Positions 52,239 through 61,236 of a DNA stretch of 64,000 nt are shown in pieces. How positions within the stretch are numbered: the stretch's first letter is position 1; every line of letters starts with the position of its first letter. Origin of the DNA: Burkholderiales bacterium PBB3 (GTDB lineage: Bacteria > Pseudomonadota > Gammaproteobacteria > Burkholderiales > Burkholderiaceae_C); NCBI GenBank assembly GCA_002256115.1, contig NKIK01000016.1, forward strand, positions 1 to 64,000, written 5' to 3'. Below the pieces are notes generated by a model that saw nothing but the letters and a program-made list of their open reading frames with translations, searched no databases and had not been told where the DNA came from. Position numbers and translations under genes: made by a program.

Positions 52239-52300
52239 GGGATGCCTTTGGTGGGTTTGCGTGGAAGGGTGGTTGAAAGGACGGATCGGAAAATTTGTAC

Positions 52301-53080
52301 TCATTCGCCGCGGATATTCACGTCGAAATATTTGTCATTGATGCTTTTGTAGACACCGTTGGCGGTGATCGCCTTCAGGGCCGCATTGACCTTGGTACGC
52401 AGGCTTTCTTCGCCCTTGCGCATCGCAATGCCGGTGCCACCGGCCTGGTTGCCACTGGGGTTGATGGGCGGGCCTACTTTGCTGAACGATTTGCCTTCTG
52501 GGGACTGCAAGAACGCGGTGGTGGCCGCCAGTGATGAACCAAAGCCAATGTCACCGCGTCCGGCCGCCAGCTCCAGGGTCACATCGGCCTCTTTGGCTAC
52601 CAGCAGCACGTCGCTGTCTTTGTAGTGGGCGGCGATGTACTTCGCACGCGGCGTGTTACGCGTAACGATGATGACTTTGCCCTTGAGACTTGCCTGGCTG
52701 ATGTCTTTGAACTTGCCAGTCTTGGCGACAAACGCCGATGGAATGTCATAGTAAGAGTCGCTGAAGTCGGCGACCTTGCGGCGTTCGTCCGAGATCGTCA
52801 TGGACGCCACAATCATGTCAAACTTGCGCGCTTGCAGGGCGGGCATCATGCCGTCCCACTCTTGGGTGACCAGGCTGCACTGGGCTTTCATCTCAGCGCA
52901 CAGGGCGTTGGCAATGTCGATGTCAAAGCCGCTCACCTTGCCATCGGTTCCCATTTTTGAGAAAGGTGGATAGTTAGCCTCCACACCGATTCGGATCTTG
53001 GCCCAGGTAGGCGCTTGCGCCTGCGCAGAAGCCACCAGACCCAGCCAGACCAAAGAGACAACACCCAAAAGACGAAACAT
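52301..53080 (-). CDS. Periplasmic amino acid-binding protein of the ABC transporter
   Basis: A 259-residue HisJ/ArgT-like substrate-binding protein with a signal peptide (MFRLLGVVSLVWLGLVASAQAQ). The SBP_bac_3 domain has IRIGVEANYPPFSKMGTDGKVSGFDIDIANALCAEMKAQC, EWDGMMPALQARKFDMIVASMTISDERRKVADFSDSYY, and GDIGFGSSLAAT. The fold binds polar or basic amino acids; the acidic and aromatic residues in EANYPPF and GFDID are those that grip the amino-acid backbone. It is the first gene of the minus-strand operon, divergent from the cyanophycinase, and shares its regulatory region. Confidence 0.92.
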   Translation of the reverse strand: MFRLLGVVSLVWLGLVASAQAQAPTWAKIRIGVEANYPPFSKMGTDGKVSGFDIDIANALCAEMKAQCSLVTQEWDGMMPALQARKFDMIVASMTISDERRKVADFSDSYYDIPSAFVAKTGKFKDISQASLKGKVIIVTRNTPRAKYIAAHYKDSDVLLVAKEADVTLELAAGRGDIGFGSSLAATTAFLQSPEGKSFSKVGPPINPSGNQAGGTGIAMRKGEESLRTKVNAALKAITANGVYKSINDKYFDVNIRGE

Positions 53081-53145
53081 GCAGGATTCCTATCGAAATA
53101 ATCCGAGGGTTCAACCCCTCTGAATCGATAATGTACTGATATTTA

Positions 53146-53168
53146 CATTTTCATGCAACATGAAAATG
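53146..53168. promoter_or_regulatory. Operator palindrome between the binding-protein and cyanophycinase genes
   Basis: Perfect ten-base arms CATTTTCATG and CATGAAAATG separated by CAA, in the 175-base divergent gap. Further GTGAAAATG and AAATTTTCAT half-site-like sequences occur at 53204-53214 and 53242-53250. It is a good candidate binding site for the downstream RpiR-family regulator controlling both directions. Confidence 0.65.
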
Positions 53169-53255
53169 ATAGTACAAACCCTGAGCCGTTTGCCGGGCAA
53201 CAACGTGAAAATGCCTGAGAATCAGCGCCAGCATGCTTTGTAAATTTTCATACCT

Positions 53256-55211
53256 ATGCCCCCACTCTTCTCGTTGACCGGCTTAAAAGCCGTTGCGCTG
53301 CCCGTTCTGGGGCTGTGTTTGGCAGGGCAAGCAGCTCTAGCCAGCGGAGAGTTGCCCACGGCGAATGTAATCATGGGTGGCGCGGAGCGCCGCTGCTCCA
53401 GTTTCAGCGGCAGTGCCAAAAGCCCGGACTGCACCGCTGACTGGGACACCATCTTGCGCAACGATCCAGCGCTGCAGGGCCTCGCACTGGATGACGTTCT
53501 GTTTGGCATGGACTACCCCGAGCCCGTGTGGACTTACCAATTGACGGCGCACAGCCTGCAAGCGCTGCGCCTGTCGCCTAACAGCTTGATAGACCCGAAA
53601 CGCAAGTCCACCCTACTGGCCCACTTGGCTGCGCAACTGCAGTTGGGCGAGGCAACTGGCCTAGGCTGGCAAGCCTTGCAAGACAAGCTGGCAACCGCAC
53701 CCGCGCAGCCCAGCCTGGGGCTGACTGCGGCCGAGTGGTCCGTGGTGCGCAACGCCCTGTTGGAGCCGGGTATGCCCATCGTACGTAAATTCCAGGCGCG
53801 CTCTACCGCCTACTCCGCCAATACTGCGAGCGTTGCCTTGTTCCGCCAGTTGGTGGACGCGGCACGCACACACAGTCACGGTGCAAAGCCCCGCATTGGC
53901 GTGGTCACCGCGTCCGCTGGCCCTCATCCTTTTGTGGACCGGGACCTCAACGTGTATGCGTTGCAATCCGCAGGTGCTGAGGTGGTCTACATCCCCCTGG
54001 ACGGTGGCTTGCGCCAGGCGCTGGATGCCGGAGACTGCACCCATCTGCGCTACTACTACGACAGCTATGCCAGCACCAGCGCAGAGCGCCCCGTATTGCA
54101 CGGCCACCTGATGTTTCCCGATCTGGCTGCGCAGCAGATGGCCATGTGCGCCAACGACGGAGCGATGCTCAATGCCACGCTCAAGAGCCTGCACGGCATC
54201 TATTTCTCGGGCGGCAACCAGGCCCGCCACCTGGAGAGTCTGGTGGGCCGGGACACTACCGACCGCTACACCCGCACCAGCGCCCAGTGGCACATCCTCC
54301 AGCGGCGCCATGCGCTGGGGCAACTGGTGGTGGCCGGCACCAGCGCGGGCAATCACATCCAGGGCGGCGGGCTGTGGCGCAGCCGTCCCGTCCCCATGAT
54401 TGGCGGCGGTGACGCTTATGACGTGCTGAAAAACGGCTATGCACTGGGCCAGGGGCCTGCGGGTGAAGTGGAACCATCAACGCAACAGTCTAGTGGGACG
54501 CGCTACCCCGCCGTGATCTACCCGGACGGTGGGCTGGGCGTATTTCGCTTTGGCGTGCTGGACTCCCACTTCTCCAAACGCACGCGCGAAGCGCGCCTGA
54601 TCCGCGCCGCATTGAACAGCGCTATGGACTATGGCTTCGGGGTGGATGAAAACACGGCCTTGTTGGTCAGCCAAACCGATACCGCAGGCACGACGCATTT
54701 CTCTGTGGTGGGAGCGGGCGGCGTTTTCATTGCAGACGTGCGCGCGGCCACCAGCAGCCGATGGCAGACCACGCCCGCCCTGGTGGTTCAGGGCGTGCTG
54801 GCCCACTACCTCTTGCCGGGTGACACCGCCCGCATCGACGCCAGCGGCCAATTGACAGTCACGCTATCGCCGACCCGGCCCGTGCTGGGCGTTCAGTTGG
54901 GCGTTCAAAGCACGCCCTTGCAGGCTACGCAAAGCCGCGTACTGGACTATGGCTCTGGCAATTTCTTGCGCCTGGCAAGCCGCATGGGCTTTGACGGCGC
55001 GATATCAGGTTTTGGCACCACCGAAGACAGCCAGGACCCACGCACACAACAACAAAGCCCCCGCTACAGCGCCCGGCTGCAACGCACGCCCACCACCGTA
55101 TTTCGCGGCATGCCTGCCCAGGATGGAGCGCCCGCGCAACTGGCCTACACTGAATTGCGCGTGGGGTTTGCACCCTGTGATGGCAGTTGCCAAGGCGTTG
55201 ATAATCCTTAG
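53256..55211 (+). CDS. Secreted cyanophycinase
   Basis: A 651-residue S51-family serine peptidase with a signal peptide (MPPLFSLTGLKAVALPVLGLCLAGQAALASG). The catalytic serine is S363 in LVVAGTSAGNHIQGGG. Supporting cyanophycinase-type segments are RIGVVTASAGPHPFVDRDLNVYALQSAGAEVVYIPLDGG, GIYFSGGNQARHLESLVGR, and GVLDSHFSKRTREARLIRA. It exceeds the ~270-residue intracellular CphB, with an N-terminal extension of about 170 residues and a C-terminal domain, as in extracellular cyanophycinases. It should release beta-Asp-Arg dipeptides from exogenous cyanophycin. No cyanophycin synthetase is in the window. The ribosome-binding site is weak. Confidence 0.85.
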   Translation: MPPLFSLTGLKAVALPVLGLCLAGQAALASGELPTANVIMGGAERRCSSFSGSAKSPDCTADWDTILRNDPALQGLALDDVLFGMDYPEPVWTYQLTAHSLQALRLSPNSLIDPKRKSTLLAHLAAQLQLGEATGLGWQALQDKLATAPAQPSLGLTAAEWSVVRNALLEPGMPIVRKFQARSTAYSANTASVALFRQLVDAARTHSHGAKPRIGVVTASAGPHPFVDRDLNVYALQSAGAEVVYIPLDGGLRQALDAGDCTHLRYYYDSYASTSAERPVLHGHLMFPDLAAQQMAMCANDGAMLNATLKSLHGIYFSGGNQARHLESLVGRDTTDRYTRTSAQWHILQRRHALGQLVVAGTSAGNHIQGGGLWRSRPVPMIGGGDAYDVLKNGYALGQGPAGEVEPSTQQSSGTRYPAVIYPDGGLGVFRFGVLDSHFSKRTREARLIRAALNSAMDYGFGVDENTALLVSQTDTAGTTHFSVVGAGGVFIADVRAATSSRWQTTPALVVQGVLAHYLLPGDTARIDASGQLTVTLSPTRPVLGVQLGVQSTPLQATQSRVLDYGSGNFLRLASRMGFDGAISGFGTTEDSQDPRTQQQSPRYSARLQRTPTTVFRGMPAQDGAPAQLAYTELRVGFAPCDGSCQGVDNP

Positions 55212-55216
55212 CCACC

Positions 55217-56212
55217 ATGACCACACAGCCCACTCCCGTGCCCGCGGCTTTCACCAGCCCCAACGCCGACACCGCCTTTGCCCAATCCGCATTGGGGCTG
55301 CAGTTGCGCAAAGTCTTGAACGAGGGGCGCGGCTCGAATGTGGCCATTGCCGACTTTCTGCTGCGCAACCCGGTGCGAGCCACGGCCTGGGGCATTGAAG
55401 AGCTGGCCGCCAACACCGAGACATCCACCGCAACACTCAGCCGCTTTGCGCGCACGCTAGGTTTTAACGGCTTTGCTGCGCTGCGCAGCGGCATGGCCGA
55501 TGCCCTGCAAAACGCCTTGCAACCCGCCTTTCAGCCCGTCAACAAACTACGCGATGCTTTGCAGCGCAAGGGCGAGACAGGCGGTAGCAACCACCCCATC
55601 ATCACCGAGAGTCTGGAAGCCAGCCTGGCCAACCTGCAAGCCGCCGCCGCGGGCCTGAACCCCGCGCTGCTGGTGTCTACCGCCCACAAAATTTTGGCGG
55701 CAGAAACGGTGTACACGCTGGGCTTTGGTATCAGCGCCCACCTGTCGGCCATGCTGGCCCTGGATTTACAACCCTTTTGCCGCCAGGCCATTAACGTGGT
55801 GGAATTTGGCGGTACCGAAGTAGCCGCCGGGCGCTTGATGAATATCGGCCCCAAAGACTTGTTGATCTCGATTTCTTTCCCACGCTATGCCAGCGATGCG
55901 GTCATGCTGACGCGCTATGCGCGCGACCGCTGTGCCCACGTCATCTCGCTCACCGATTCGATGGCGTCACCGCTCACCGCCTGGTCGCACGACGTGCTGA
56001 TTGCACCGGCCAACCACCCGGTGCTCTCCAGCAGCTACTCGGCGGCACTGTTGATCATTGAAGCCTTGGTAACCAGCCTGATGGTCAGTGGCGACAACCA
56101 ACTGGCCCAGGCCGAGAAACTGACCGAAGCCATTTCAGCCTATTTGTACTCCGACAAACCCGGCACCGATGGACAGAGCGACCGCCCGGTGAAGCGCATT
56201 GTGCGTGGGTGA
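55217..56212 (+). CDS. MurR/RpiR-family transcriptional regulator
   Basis: A 331-residue regulator with an N-terminal helix-turn-helix (VAIADFLLRNPVRATAWGIEELAANTETSTATLSRFARTLGFNGFAALRSGM, about residues 42-93) and a C-terminal SIS domain (ETVYTLGFGISAHLSAMLALDL; DLLISISFPRYASDAVMLTRYARDRCAHVISLTDSMASPLTAWSHDVLIA). SIS domains usually sense phosphosugars, but RpiR members also control amino-acid and opine catabolism. Starting five bases after the cyanophycinase stop, it is probably co-transcribed and the local regulator of the island. Confidence 0.9.
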   Translation: MTTQPTPVPAAFTSPNADTAFAQSALGLQLRKVLNEGRGSNVAIADFLLRNPVRATAWGIEELAANTETSTATLSRFARTLGFNGFAALRSGMADALQNALQPAFQPVNKLRDALQRKGETGGSNHPIITESLEASLANLQAAAAGLNPALLVSTAHKILAAETVYTLGFGISAHLSAMLALDLQPFCRQAINVVEFGGTEVAAGRLMNIGPKDLLISISFPRYASDAVMLTRYARDRCAHVISLTDSMASPLTAWSHDVLIAPANHPVLSSSYSAALLIIEALVTSLMVSGDNQLAQAEKLTEAISAYLYSDKPGTDGQSDRPVKRIVRG

Positions 56213-56229
56213 TAGTCGTCAGTGCGCGC

Positions 56230-56323
56230 GGAGCCTGAGCGGCAATGCGCTCTGCTCCGTGTCCCCCGCCCGCTTTGCGGGCTCCTCCTTTACCTGCGCA
56301 GAACGCATTGCCGCTCAAGCTCC
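56230..56323. repeat. Repeat C, copy 2, with 20-base inverted arms
   Basis: The core matches copy 1 (GCTCTGCTCCGTGTCCCCCG then CCCGCTTTGCGGGCTCCTCC and GCGCAGAACG). Here the arms are GGAGCCTGAGCGGCAATGCG (56230-56249) and CGCATTGCCGCTCAAGCTCC (56304-56323), complementary at 19 of 20 positions but unlike the arms of copy 1. It lies between the convergent rpiR and lrp genes and includes the lrp stop codon, so it may also terminate transcription. Confidence 0.85.
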
Positions 56324-56809
56324 TGAGAGTGGCGTACGTACCGTCAGTGGAAAGCCGGCAAACTCTTTCACAGTCTGCAACTCGGTGCTAGTCACCACTT
56401 TGTCGATACCCAGTGCCACGTCATCCAACCAGGCGCTGGTCAGATCACGGTAATGGGACAAATCACGACAAGCCAGACGCACCAAATAGTCGTAGCGGCC
56501 ACTCACCAGATAGCAGGCCACCACCTCAGGGCAGGCCACCATGGCCTGCTCAAAGCGCTGTACCGTGGCTTGGCGCTGGTCTTTCAAGGCAATCTCGGCA
56601 AACACCGACACATGCTCGCCCAGCGCCGAGCGGTGCAGCATCGCGCGGTAGCCTTCTATCAGGCCCTCTTCTTCCAGGCGGCGCACGCGGTTCAGCGTGG
56701 CGCGGGCCGACAGATTGACCTCTTCAGACAGGGCTTGCGCACTCAGGCGGCCATCGCGCTGCAGCAATGCCAGCAGCGTGCGGTCCACCCGGTCTGGTTG
56801 CATGCTCAC
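56315..56809 (-). CDS. Lrp/AsnC-family transcriptional regulator
   Basis: A 164-residue regulator with an N-terminal winged helix (RVDRTLLALLQRDGRLSAQALSEEVNLSARATLNRVRRLEEEGLIEGYRAML) and a C-terminal RAM/AsnC ligand-binding domain (SVFAEIALKDQRQATVQRFEQAMVACPEVVACYLVSGRYDYLVRLACRDLSHYRDLTSAWL). Lrp proteins respond to amino acids, so arginine, ornithine or lysine is a plausible effector here. A GTG at 56809 overlaps the lptE stop by four bases (GTGA); the ATG at 56803 is the alternative start. Confidence 0.92.
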   Translation of the reverse strand: MSMQPDRVDRTLLALLQRDGRLSAQALSEEVNLSARATLNRVRRLEEEGLIEGYRAMLHRSALGEHVSVFAEIALKDQRQATVQRFEQAMVACPEVVACYLVSGRYDYLVRLACRDLSHYRDLTSAWLDDVALGIDKVVTSTELQTVKEFAGFPLTVRTPLSGA

Positions 56810-57321
56810 GGCGCGGGTGTCAGCTTGATAGCGGCCAAGCGACGCAGCATTTGCTGAACAATGTCGTTTTGCATATCGCGGTACAGCAGTAGCTCTTCGG
56901 CCTCTTTGGCTAGTGCGGACGATTCATTGAAACTGATATCGCGCTGCTGGCTGATTTCTGTGGTGTTGATGAGTTCCAGGCCCTGGGGGGTTTGCACCTT
57001 GAACTTCAGCCGCACCAGCAGCTGCAGCTCACGCACCTGGCCTGAAGCGTTCACGGCGACGATGTTGCGCTCACGCACTTCTTCCACGATATGGAGCACC
57101 ACCTCAGGCGGCACACCACCGCTGGGCGTGGTTAACGGCACCCGCGCAGCGCCAAAGTAGCGCGCCAGGTCTTGCGCCACCGGGCTCCCCGCAGTGGGGT
57201 TGATTGCAATGGTTTTGAACGTGAACTCTTGGTTGCTGCGCAGATGAAAGCCGCAGCCTGCCAAGGCCAAGCTCAGCATGGCGACCGCCAGGCTGCGGGA
57301 GAGGACAAAGCGCCGTTGCAT
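56806..57321 (-). CDS. lptE: LPS-assembly lipoprotein LptE
   Basis: A 171-residue outer-membrane lipoprotein that plugs the LptD barrel and delivers LPS to the cell surface. The lipobox LALAGCGFHLR follows a basic N-terminus (MQRRFVLSRSLAV). Further family features are FKTIAINPTAGSPVAQDLARYFG, RELQLLVRLKFKVQTPQG and LLYRDMQNDIVQQMLRRLAAI near the end. The ATG at 57321 is preferred to a TTG overlapping the leuS stop. The usual downstream partner holA is displaced by the cyanophycin island. Confidence 0.92.
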   Translation of the reverse strand: MQRRFVLSRSLAVAMLSLALAGCGFHLRSNQEFTFKTIAINPTAGSPVAQDLARYFGAARVPLTTPSGGVPPEVVLHIVEEVRERNIVAVNASGQVRELQLLVRLKFKVQTPQGLELINTTEISQQRDISFNESSALAKEAEELLLYRDMQNDIVQQMLRRLAAIKLTPAP

Positions 57322-57329
57322 ACCGCGCC

Positions 57330-60080
57330 TCAAATCACGATGTTGACCAGGCGCCCAGGCACCACGATCACTTTTTTGGCCGGTGCACCGGCCGCAAAGT
57401 TGATGAAAGTGTCCGAGGCCAATGCCAGCGCTTCAATCGCTTCGCGCGTTGCGCCCGATGGCACCATCACCGACCCACGCAGCTTGCCGTTGATCTGCAA
57501 GACCATCGCAATCTCGTCTTGCACCAAGGCCGATGCATCTACGGTAGGCCAGGCGGCATCCAGCAAATCACCCTGCGCGGCCGCGTAGCCCAATTGGGCC
57601 CACAGCGCATGCGCCAAGTGGGGCGTGGCGGGGTAAAGGCAGCGCAGCAGCAGCCCGAATCCTTCGACGACTGCGGCTCGACCATCCACTGAATCCGTGC
57701 CTTTGAAGTCTTCCAGTGCATTGATCATCTTCATGGCACCGGAGACCACGGTGTTGTACTGCATGCGCTGGTAGTCGTAGTCGATCTGCTTCAAGATGCT
57801 GTGCATCTCCAGGCGCAAGGCTTTGGCGGGTTTGCCGAACTCAATGCCATTTAGGGCTGTAGAGCCCATGGATAGTGCGGGAGCAGCTTCCAAATTCATA
57901 GCATGCAGTTTGTAGCCGAAGTTCCAGACCCGGCGCAGGAATCGGTAGCTGCCCTCCACGCCGGCGTCATTCCACTCCAGCGTGGCTTCCGGGGGCGCGG
58001 TGAACATGGTGTACAGGCGGGCGGTGTCGGCACCGTATTTCAAGATCAACTCTTGCGGGTCCACACCATTGTTTTTTGACTTGGACATGGTCGTCCAGCC
58101 CTCATAGATTACGGGCAAACCATCAGCCTTAGAAATCGCAGACAAAACCTTGTTGTGGTCATCGCGAACAATTTCAAGCTCGTGCGCCCAGTAGTACTGC
58201 TTGCCTGCCGTCTCCCCGGTTCGGTAGAAGCCCTCGGCGAGCACCATACCCTGCGTCAGCAGCTTGGTAAACGGTTCGTCCACCTTGACCAGCCCCAGGT
58301 CGCGCATCACCTTGGTCCAGAAGCGGGCATACAGCAAATGCAAGATGGCGTGCTCAATGCCGCCGATGTACTGGTCCATGCCGCTACCGCCAGTCGCCAG
58401 TTGTTGGTCCCGCATCCAGTAGTCGGTGCCACCGGCCACCATGGCTTCAGTGTTTGTCGGGTCGCAGTAGCGCATGAAGTACCAGGAGCTGTCGACAAAG
58501 GTGTCCATGGTGTCGGTCTCGCGCCGCGCGGCCTTGCCACAGATGGGGCAGACGACACCGGCGTGAAAACCTTCGTGCTTGTGCAATGGATTGCCCGATC
58601 CATCGGGAATGCAATCCATCGGCAGCACCACCGGCAGGTCTTTCTCTGGCACCGGCACGGCACCATGCTCGTCGCAATGGATGATGGGAATCGGCGTGCC
58701 CCAGTAGCGCTGGCGACTCACGCCCCAATCGCGCAGGCGCCAGGTGATTTTTTTCTCACCCAGGCCCATGGTTTGCAGGGCTTGGGCCACAGCGTCCACC
58801 GCGTCTTTGTAGGGCAAGCCGCTGAACACATCCGAGTTGACCGTGATGCCGCGTTGCTTGTCGCCGTACCAGTCTTGCCACTGGCTGTGGTCATAGGTCA
58901 GACCATCGATGTGTACAACGTCCAGGATCGGGAAGTTGTATTTTTTGGCAAACGCAAAGTCGCGCTCATCGTGCGCGGGCACGCCCATGACAGCACCATC
59001 GCCATAGCCCATCAACACGTAATTGCCCACCCAGACGTCCACCGGCCGACCGGTGAAAGGGTGAATGACATGCAAGCCCGTAGGCATGCCGAGCTTTTCC
59101 TTGACGGCCAGCTCGGCCTCGGTGGTGCCGCCCGCCTTGCATTCCTCAATGAACTCGGCCAAGCGCAAATTCGACTTGGCCGCATGTTGCGCCAGCGGGT
59201 GCTCGGGCGCTACCGCGCAAAAGGTGACGCCCATGATGGTGTCTGCGCGCGTGGTGAACACATACATGCGGCCCGACTTGCTGCCATCGGGCAAGTCCAC
59301 CGATTCACCAATCAGCTTGCCGTCCGCGTCTTTCACATCGTGGGTAAATGCAAACCGCACACCCTCAGACTTGCCGATCCAGTTTTCCTGCATCAGGCGC
59401 ACCCGGTCGGGCCAGCCGTTCAGCGTGGCTTTCTCATTGCCAAGTTGCACGTGGTCCAGCAGCTCCTGGGCGTAATCGGTGATCTTCAGGTAATAGCCAG
59501 GGATTTCGCGCTTTTCAACGGTGGCACCCGTTCGCCAGCCCTTGCCATCAATCACCTGTTCGTTGGCCAGCACCGTCATGTCGACAGGGTCCCAGTTCAC
59601 CACCTGGGTTTTGCGGTAAGCAATGCCTTTCTCCAGCATCTTCAGGAACAGCCACTGGTTCCATTTGTAGTACTCGGGCTGGCAGGTGGCCACCTCACGG
59701 CTCCAGTCAATGGCCAGACCCAGGGCCTGCATCTGGCCCTTCATGTAGGCAATGTTGTCAAAGGTCCATTGCGCTGGGGGCACGCCGTTTTTCAGGGCTG
59801 CATTTTCGGCAGGCAAGCCAAAGGCGTCCCAGCCCATGGGCATCAGCACGTTGTGGCCGTTCATGCGCAGGTAGCGCGCCAGCATGTCGTTGATGGTGTA
59901 GTTGCGCACATGGCCCATGTGCAGCTTGCCGCTGGGGTAAGGCAGCATGGAGCAGGCGTAAAACTTCTTGCGCGAAGCGTCTTCGGTCACCCGGTAGGCG
60001 TTTGCGCCACTCCACAGCGGCTGGCTCCAGTGGTCCTGGGCCGCTTTTTCGAGTTCGGTGTGTAAATATTTGTCTTGCAT
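57330..60080 (-). CDS. leuS: Leucyl-tRNA synthetase, with in-frame repeat A
   Basis: A 916-residue class Ia synthetase. HIGH is HMGH (54-57), KMSKS is seen as [11 protein letters not shown], and the CP1 editing domain is present with its threonine-rich region ([21 protein letters not shown]). [34 protein letters not shown] belongs to the catalytic core. Codons 727-745 (57902-57846) are a 57-base repeat A copy, encoding [19 protein letters not shown] between the catalytic domain and the anticodon-binding helices ([27 protein letters not shown]). The insert keeps the frame in an essential gene. Confidence 0.97.
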   Translation of the reverse strand: MQDKYLHTELEKAAQDHWSQPLWSGANAYRVTEDASRKKFYACSMLPYPSGKLHMGHVRNYTINDMLARYLRMNGHNVLMPMGWDAFGLPAENAALKNGVPPAQWTFDNIAYMKGQMQALGLAIDWSREVATCQPEYYKWNQWLFLKMLEKGIAYRKTQVVNWDPVDMTVLANEQVIDGKGWRTGATVEKREIPGYYLKITDYAQELLDHVQLGNEKATLNGWPDRVRLMQENWIGKSEGVRFAFTHDVKDADGKLIGESVDLPDGSKSGRMYVFTTRADTIMGVTFCAVAPEHPLAQHAAKSNLRLAEFIEECKAGGTTEAELAVKEKLGMPTGLHVIHPFTGRPVDVWVGNYVLMGYGDGAVMGVPAHDERDFAFAKKYNFPILDVVHIDGLTYDHSQWQDWYGDKQRGITVNSDVFSGLPYKDAVDAVAQALQTMGLGEKKITWRLRDWGVSRQRYWGTPIPIIHCDEHGAVPVPEKDLPVVLPMDCIPDGSGNPLHKHEGFHAGVVCPICGKAARRETDTMDTFVDSSWYFMRYCDPTNTEAMVAGGTDYWMRDQQLATGGSGMDQYIGGIEHAILHLLYARFWTKVMRDLGLVKVDEPFTKLLTQGMVLAEGFYRTGETAGKQYYWAHELEIVRDDHNKVLSAISKADGLPVIYEGWTTMSKSKNNGVDPQELILKYGADTARLYTMFTAPPEATLEWNDAGVEGSYRFLRRVWNFGYKLHAMNLEAAPALSMGSTALNGIEFGKPAKALRLEMHSILKQIDYDYQRMQYNTVVSGAMKMINALEDFKGTDSVDGRAAVVEGFGLLLRCLYPATPHLAHALWAQLGYAAAQGDLLDAAWPTVDASALVQDEIAMVLQINGKLRGSVMVPSGATREAIEALALASDTFINFAAGAPAKKVIVVPGRLVNIVI
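57846..57902 (-). repeat. Repeat A, copy 9, in frame inside leuS
   Basis: Read on the minus strand it starts GCTATGAATTTGGAAGCTGC and ends GCCCTAAATGGC, 57 bases. It begins exactly at codon 727, in the same reading frame as the srkA copy. Confidence 0.93.
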
Positions 60081-60145
60081 AGGGGGCTGCGGCGCAGGTG
60101 CCGCTCTGTGAACTGCCTAAAAGTCGATTTTAGGCGGGGAAAGCC

Positions 60146-60595
60146 TCAGGGCTTGGGTAATGACAAAGCTTGCGGCGACTGGGGTGGCGCCTCGGCCACA
60201 AAGCCGATACGGCTCAGGCCTGCTTGGTGCGCCAGGCCCATGACTTCCACAATACGGCCATAGGGCACGGCACTGTCGGCGCGCAGTTGCACTTCAGTCG
60301 TGGCATTCTTGGCGGCAGCCTCTGTCAAGCGCTGGGACACAGTGGCTAGGTCCAGGGGTTTGTCGTCTACAAAAACCTGCCCAGCCTTGTCCACCACCAC
60401 GCTGATGAAGGCGGGCACCTGCTGGCTGGCGGCACCCGCTGCCTTGGGCAAATTCACCTTAACTTTACTCACCATCAGCGGCGCGGTGATCATAAAAATC
60501 ACCAGCAATACCAACATGACGTCAATCAGGGGCGTCATATTGATGTCGCTCATGGGCAGCGCCCCACGGGTACGTTCAAGACGGCCGAAAGTCAT
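60146..60595 (-). CDS. exbD: ExbD/TolR-family biopolymer transport protein
   Basis: A 149-residue protein with one N-terminal transmembrane helix (INMTPLIDVMLVLLVIFMITAPLMV), whose aspartate (LIDVML) conducts protons. A periplasmic domain follows (VNLPKAAGAASQQVPAFISVVVDKAGQVFVDDKPLD; ATTEVQLRADSAVPYGRIVEVMGLAHQAGLSRIGFVAE). With ExbB it energises TonB or, if this is TolR, the Tol-Pal system. No tonB is in the window. Overlaps exbB by four bases. Confidence 0.92.
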   Translation of the reverse strand: MTFGRLERTRGALPMSDINMTPLIDVMLVLLVIFMITAPLMVSKVKVNLPKAAGAASQQVPAFISVVVDKAGQVFVDDKPLDLATVSQRLTEAAAKNATTEVQLRADSAVPYGRIVEVMGLAHQAGLSRIGFVAEAPPQSPQALSLPKP

Positions 60596-61236
60596 GCTTG
60601 CGACGTGAGCAAAAGCTCGCGCAAATCGCGGGCAAAGCCTTCCAGATCGGCTTCGATGCGGGTGATGTAGCGCCCCAAAATGTTGTAACCCAACACTGCA
60701 GGAATCGCCACGGCCAAGCCTACGGCGGTCATCACCAGCGCCTCGCCCACCGGCCCGGCGATCTGGTCAATGCTGACTTGGGTACCGCCAGACATACTCA
60801 GCAGGGCATGGTAAATACCCCATACGGTGCCCAGCAAGCCTACAAAGGGCGCGGTGGCACCGACCGTTGCCAGCCACACCTGCCCGGCCTGGAGCTTGAG
60901 CAAAACGCCGTGCAGGGCATCGCGCAACACACGGGTTAGCTGCTGAGACGCATCGCCCGCCGCGGCCAGGGTGCCGGCCTGGTTCATGCGGGTGGCTTCG
61001 ATCAGGGGCTGCAGCAGCAGCTCGCGGTCAAACAACTGCACGGCGGCCCGGCCATCGTCCAAAGAGCGCGCCTGCCAAAAGGCTGCGGTACTGCGGGCCA
61101 CATCGCGCAGCGCCCGGCGCAGCAGCCAGCCCTTCCACAAAATCACCACCCAACTGCCAACAGACATAGCCAACAGCACTAAGGCCACGGCGGTGCTGAC
61201 GCCGTCACCACGCAGCAGGGGTTGCAAGATGTTCAT
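60592..61236 (-). CDS. exbB: ExbB/TolQ-family proton channel
   Basis: A 214-residue MotA/TolQ/ExbB protein with three transmembrane helices. The segments [54 protein letters not shown] and [29 protein letters not shown] match the family and include the TM2-TM3 threonine channel residues. Overlaps dapB and exbD by four bases each, a tightly coupled triplet. It could power the TonB receptor of the cyanophycin island. Confidence 0.93.
   Translation of the reverse strand: MNILQPLLRGDGVSTAVALVLLAMSVGSWVVILWKGWLLRRALRDVARSTAAFWQARSLDDGRAAVQLFDRELLLQPLIEATRMNQAGTLAAAGDASQQLTRVLRDALHGVLLKLQAGQVWLATVGATAPFVGLLGTVWGIYHALLSMSGGTQVSIDQIAGPVGEALVMTAVGLAVAIPAVLGYNILGRYITRIEADLEGFARDLRELLLTSQA

Noticed and set aside
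58155..60065. A 636-codon plus-strand opening antisense to leuS
   Set aside because: Shadow of leuS; His/Gln/Val-rich antisense composition.
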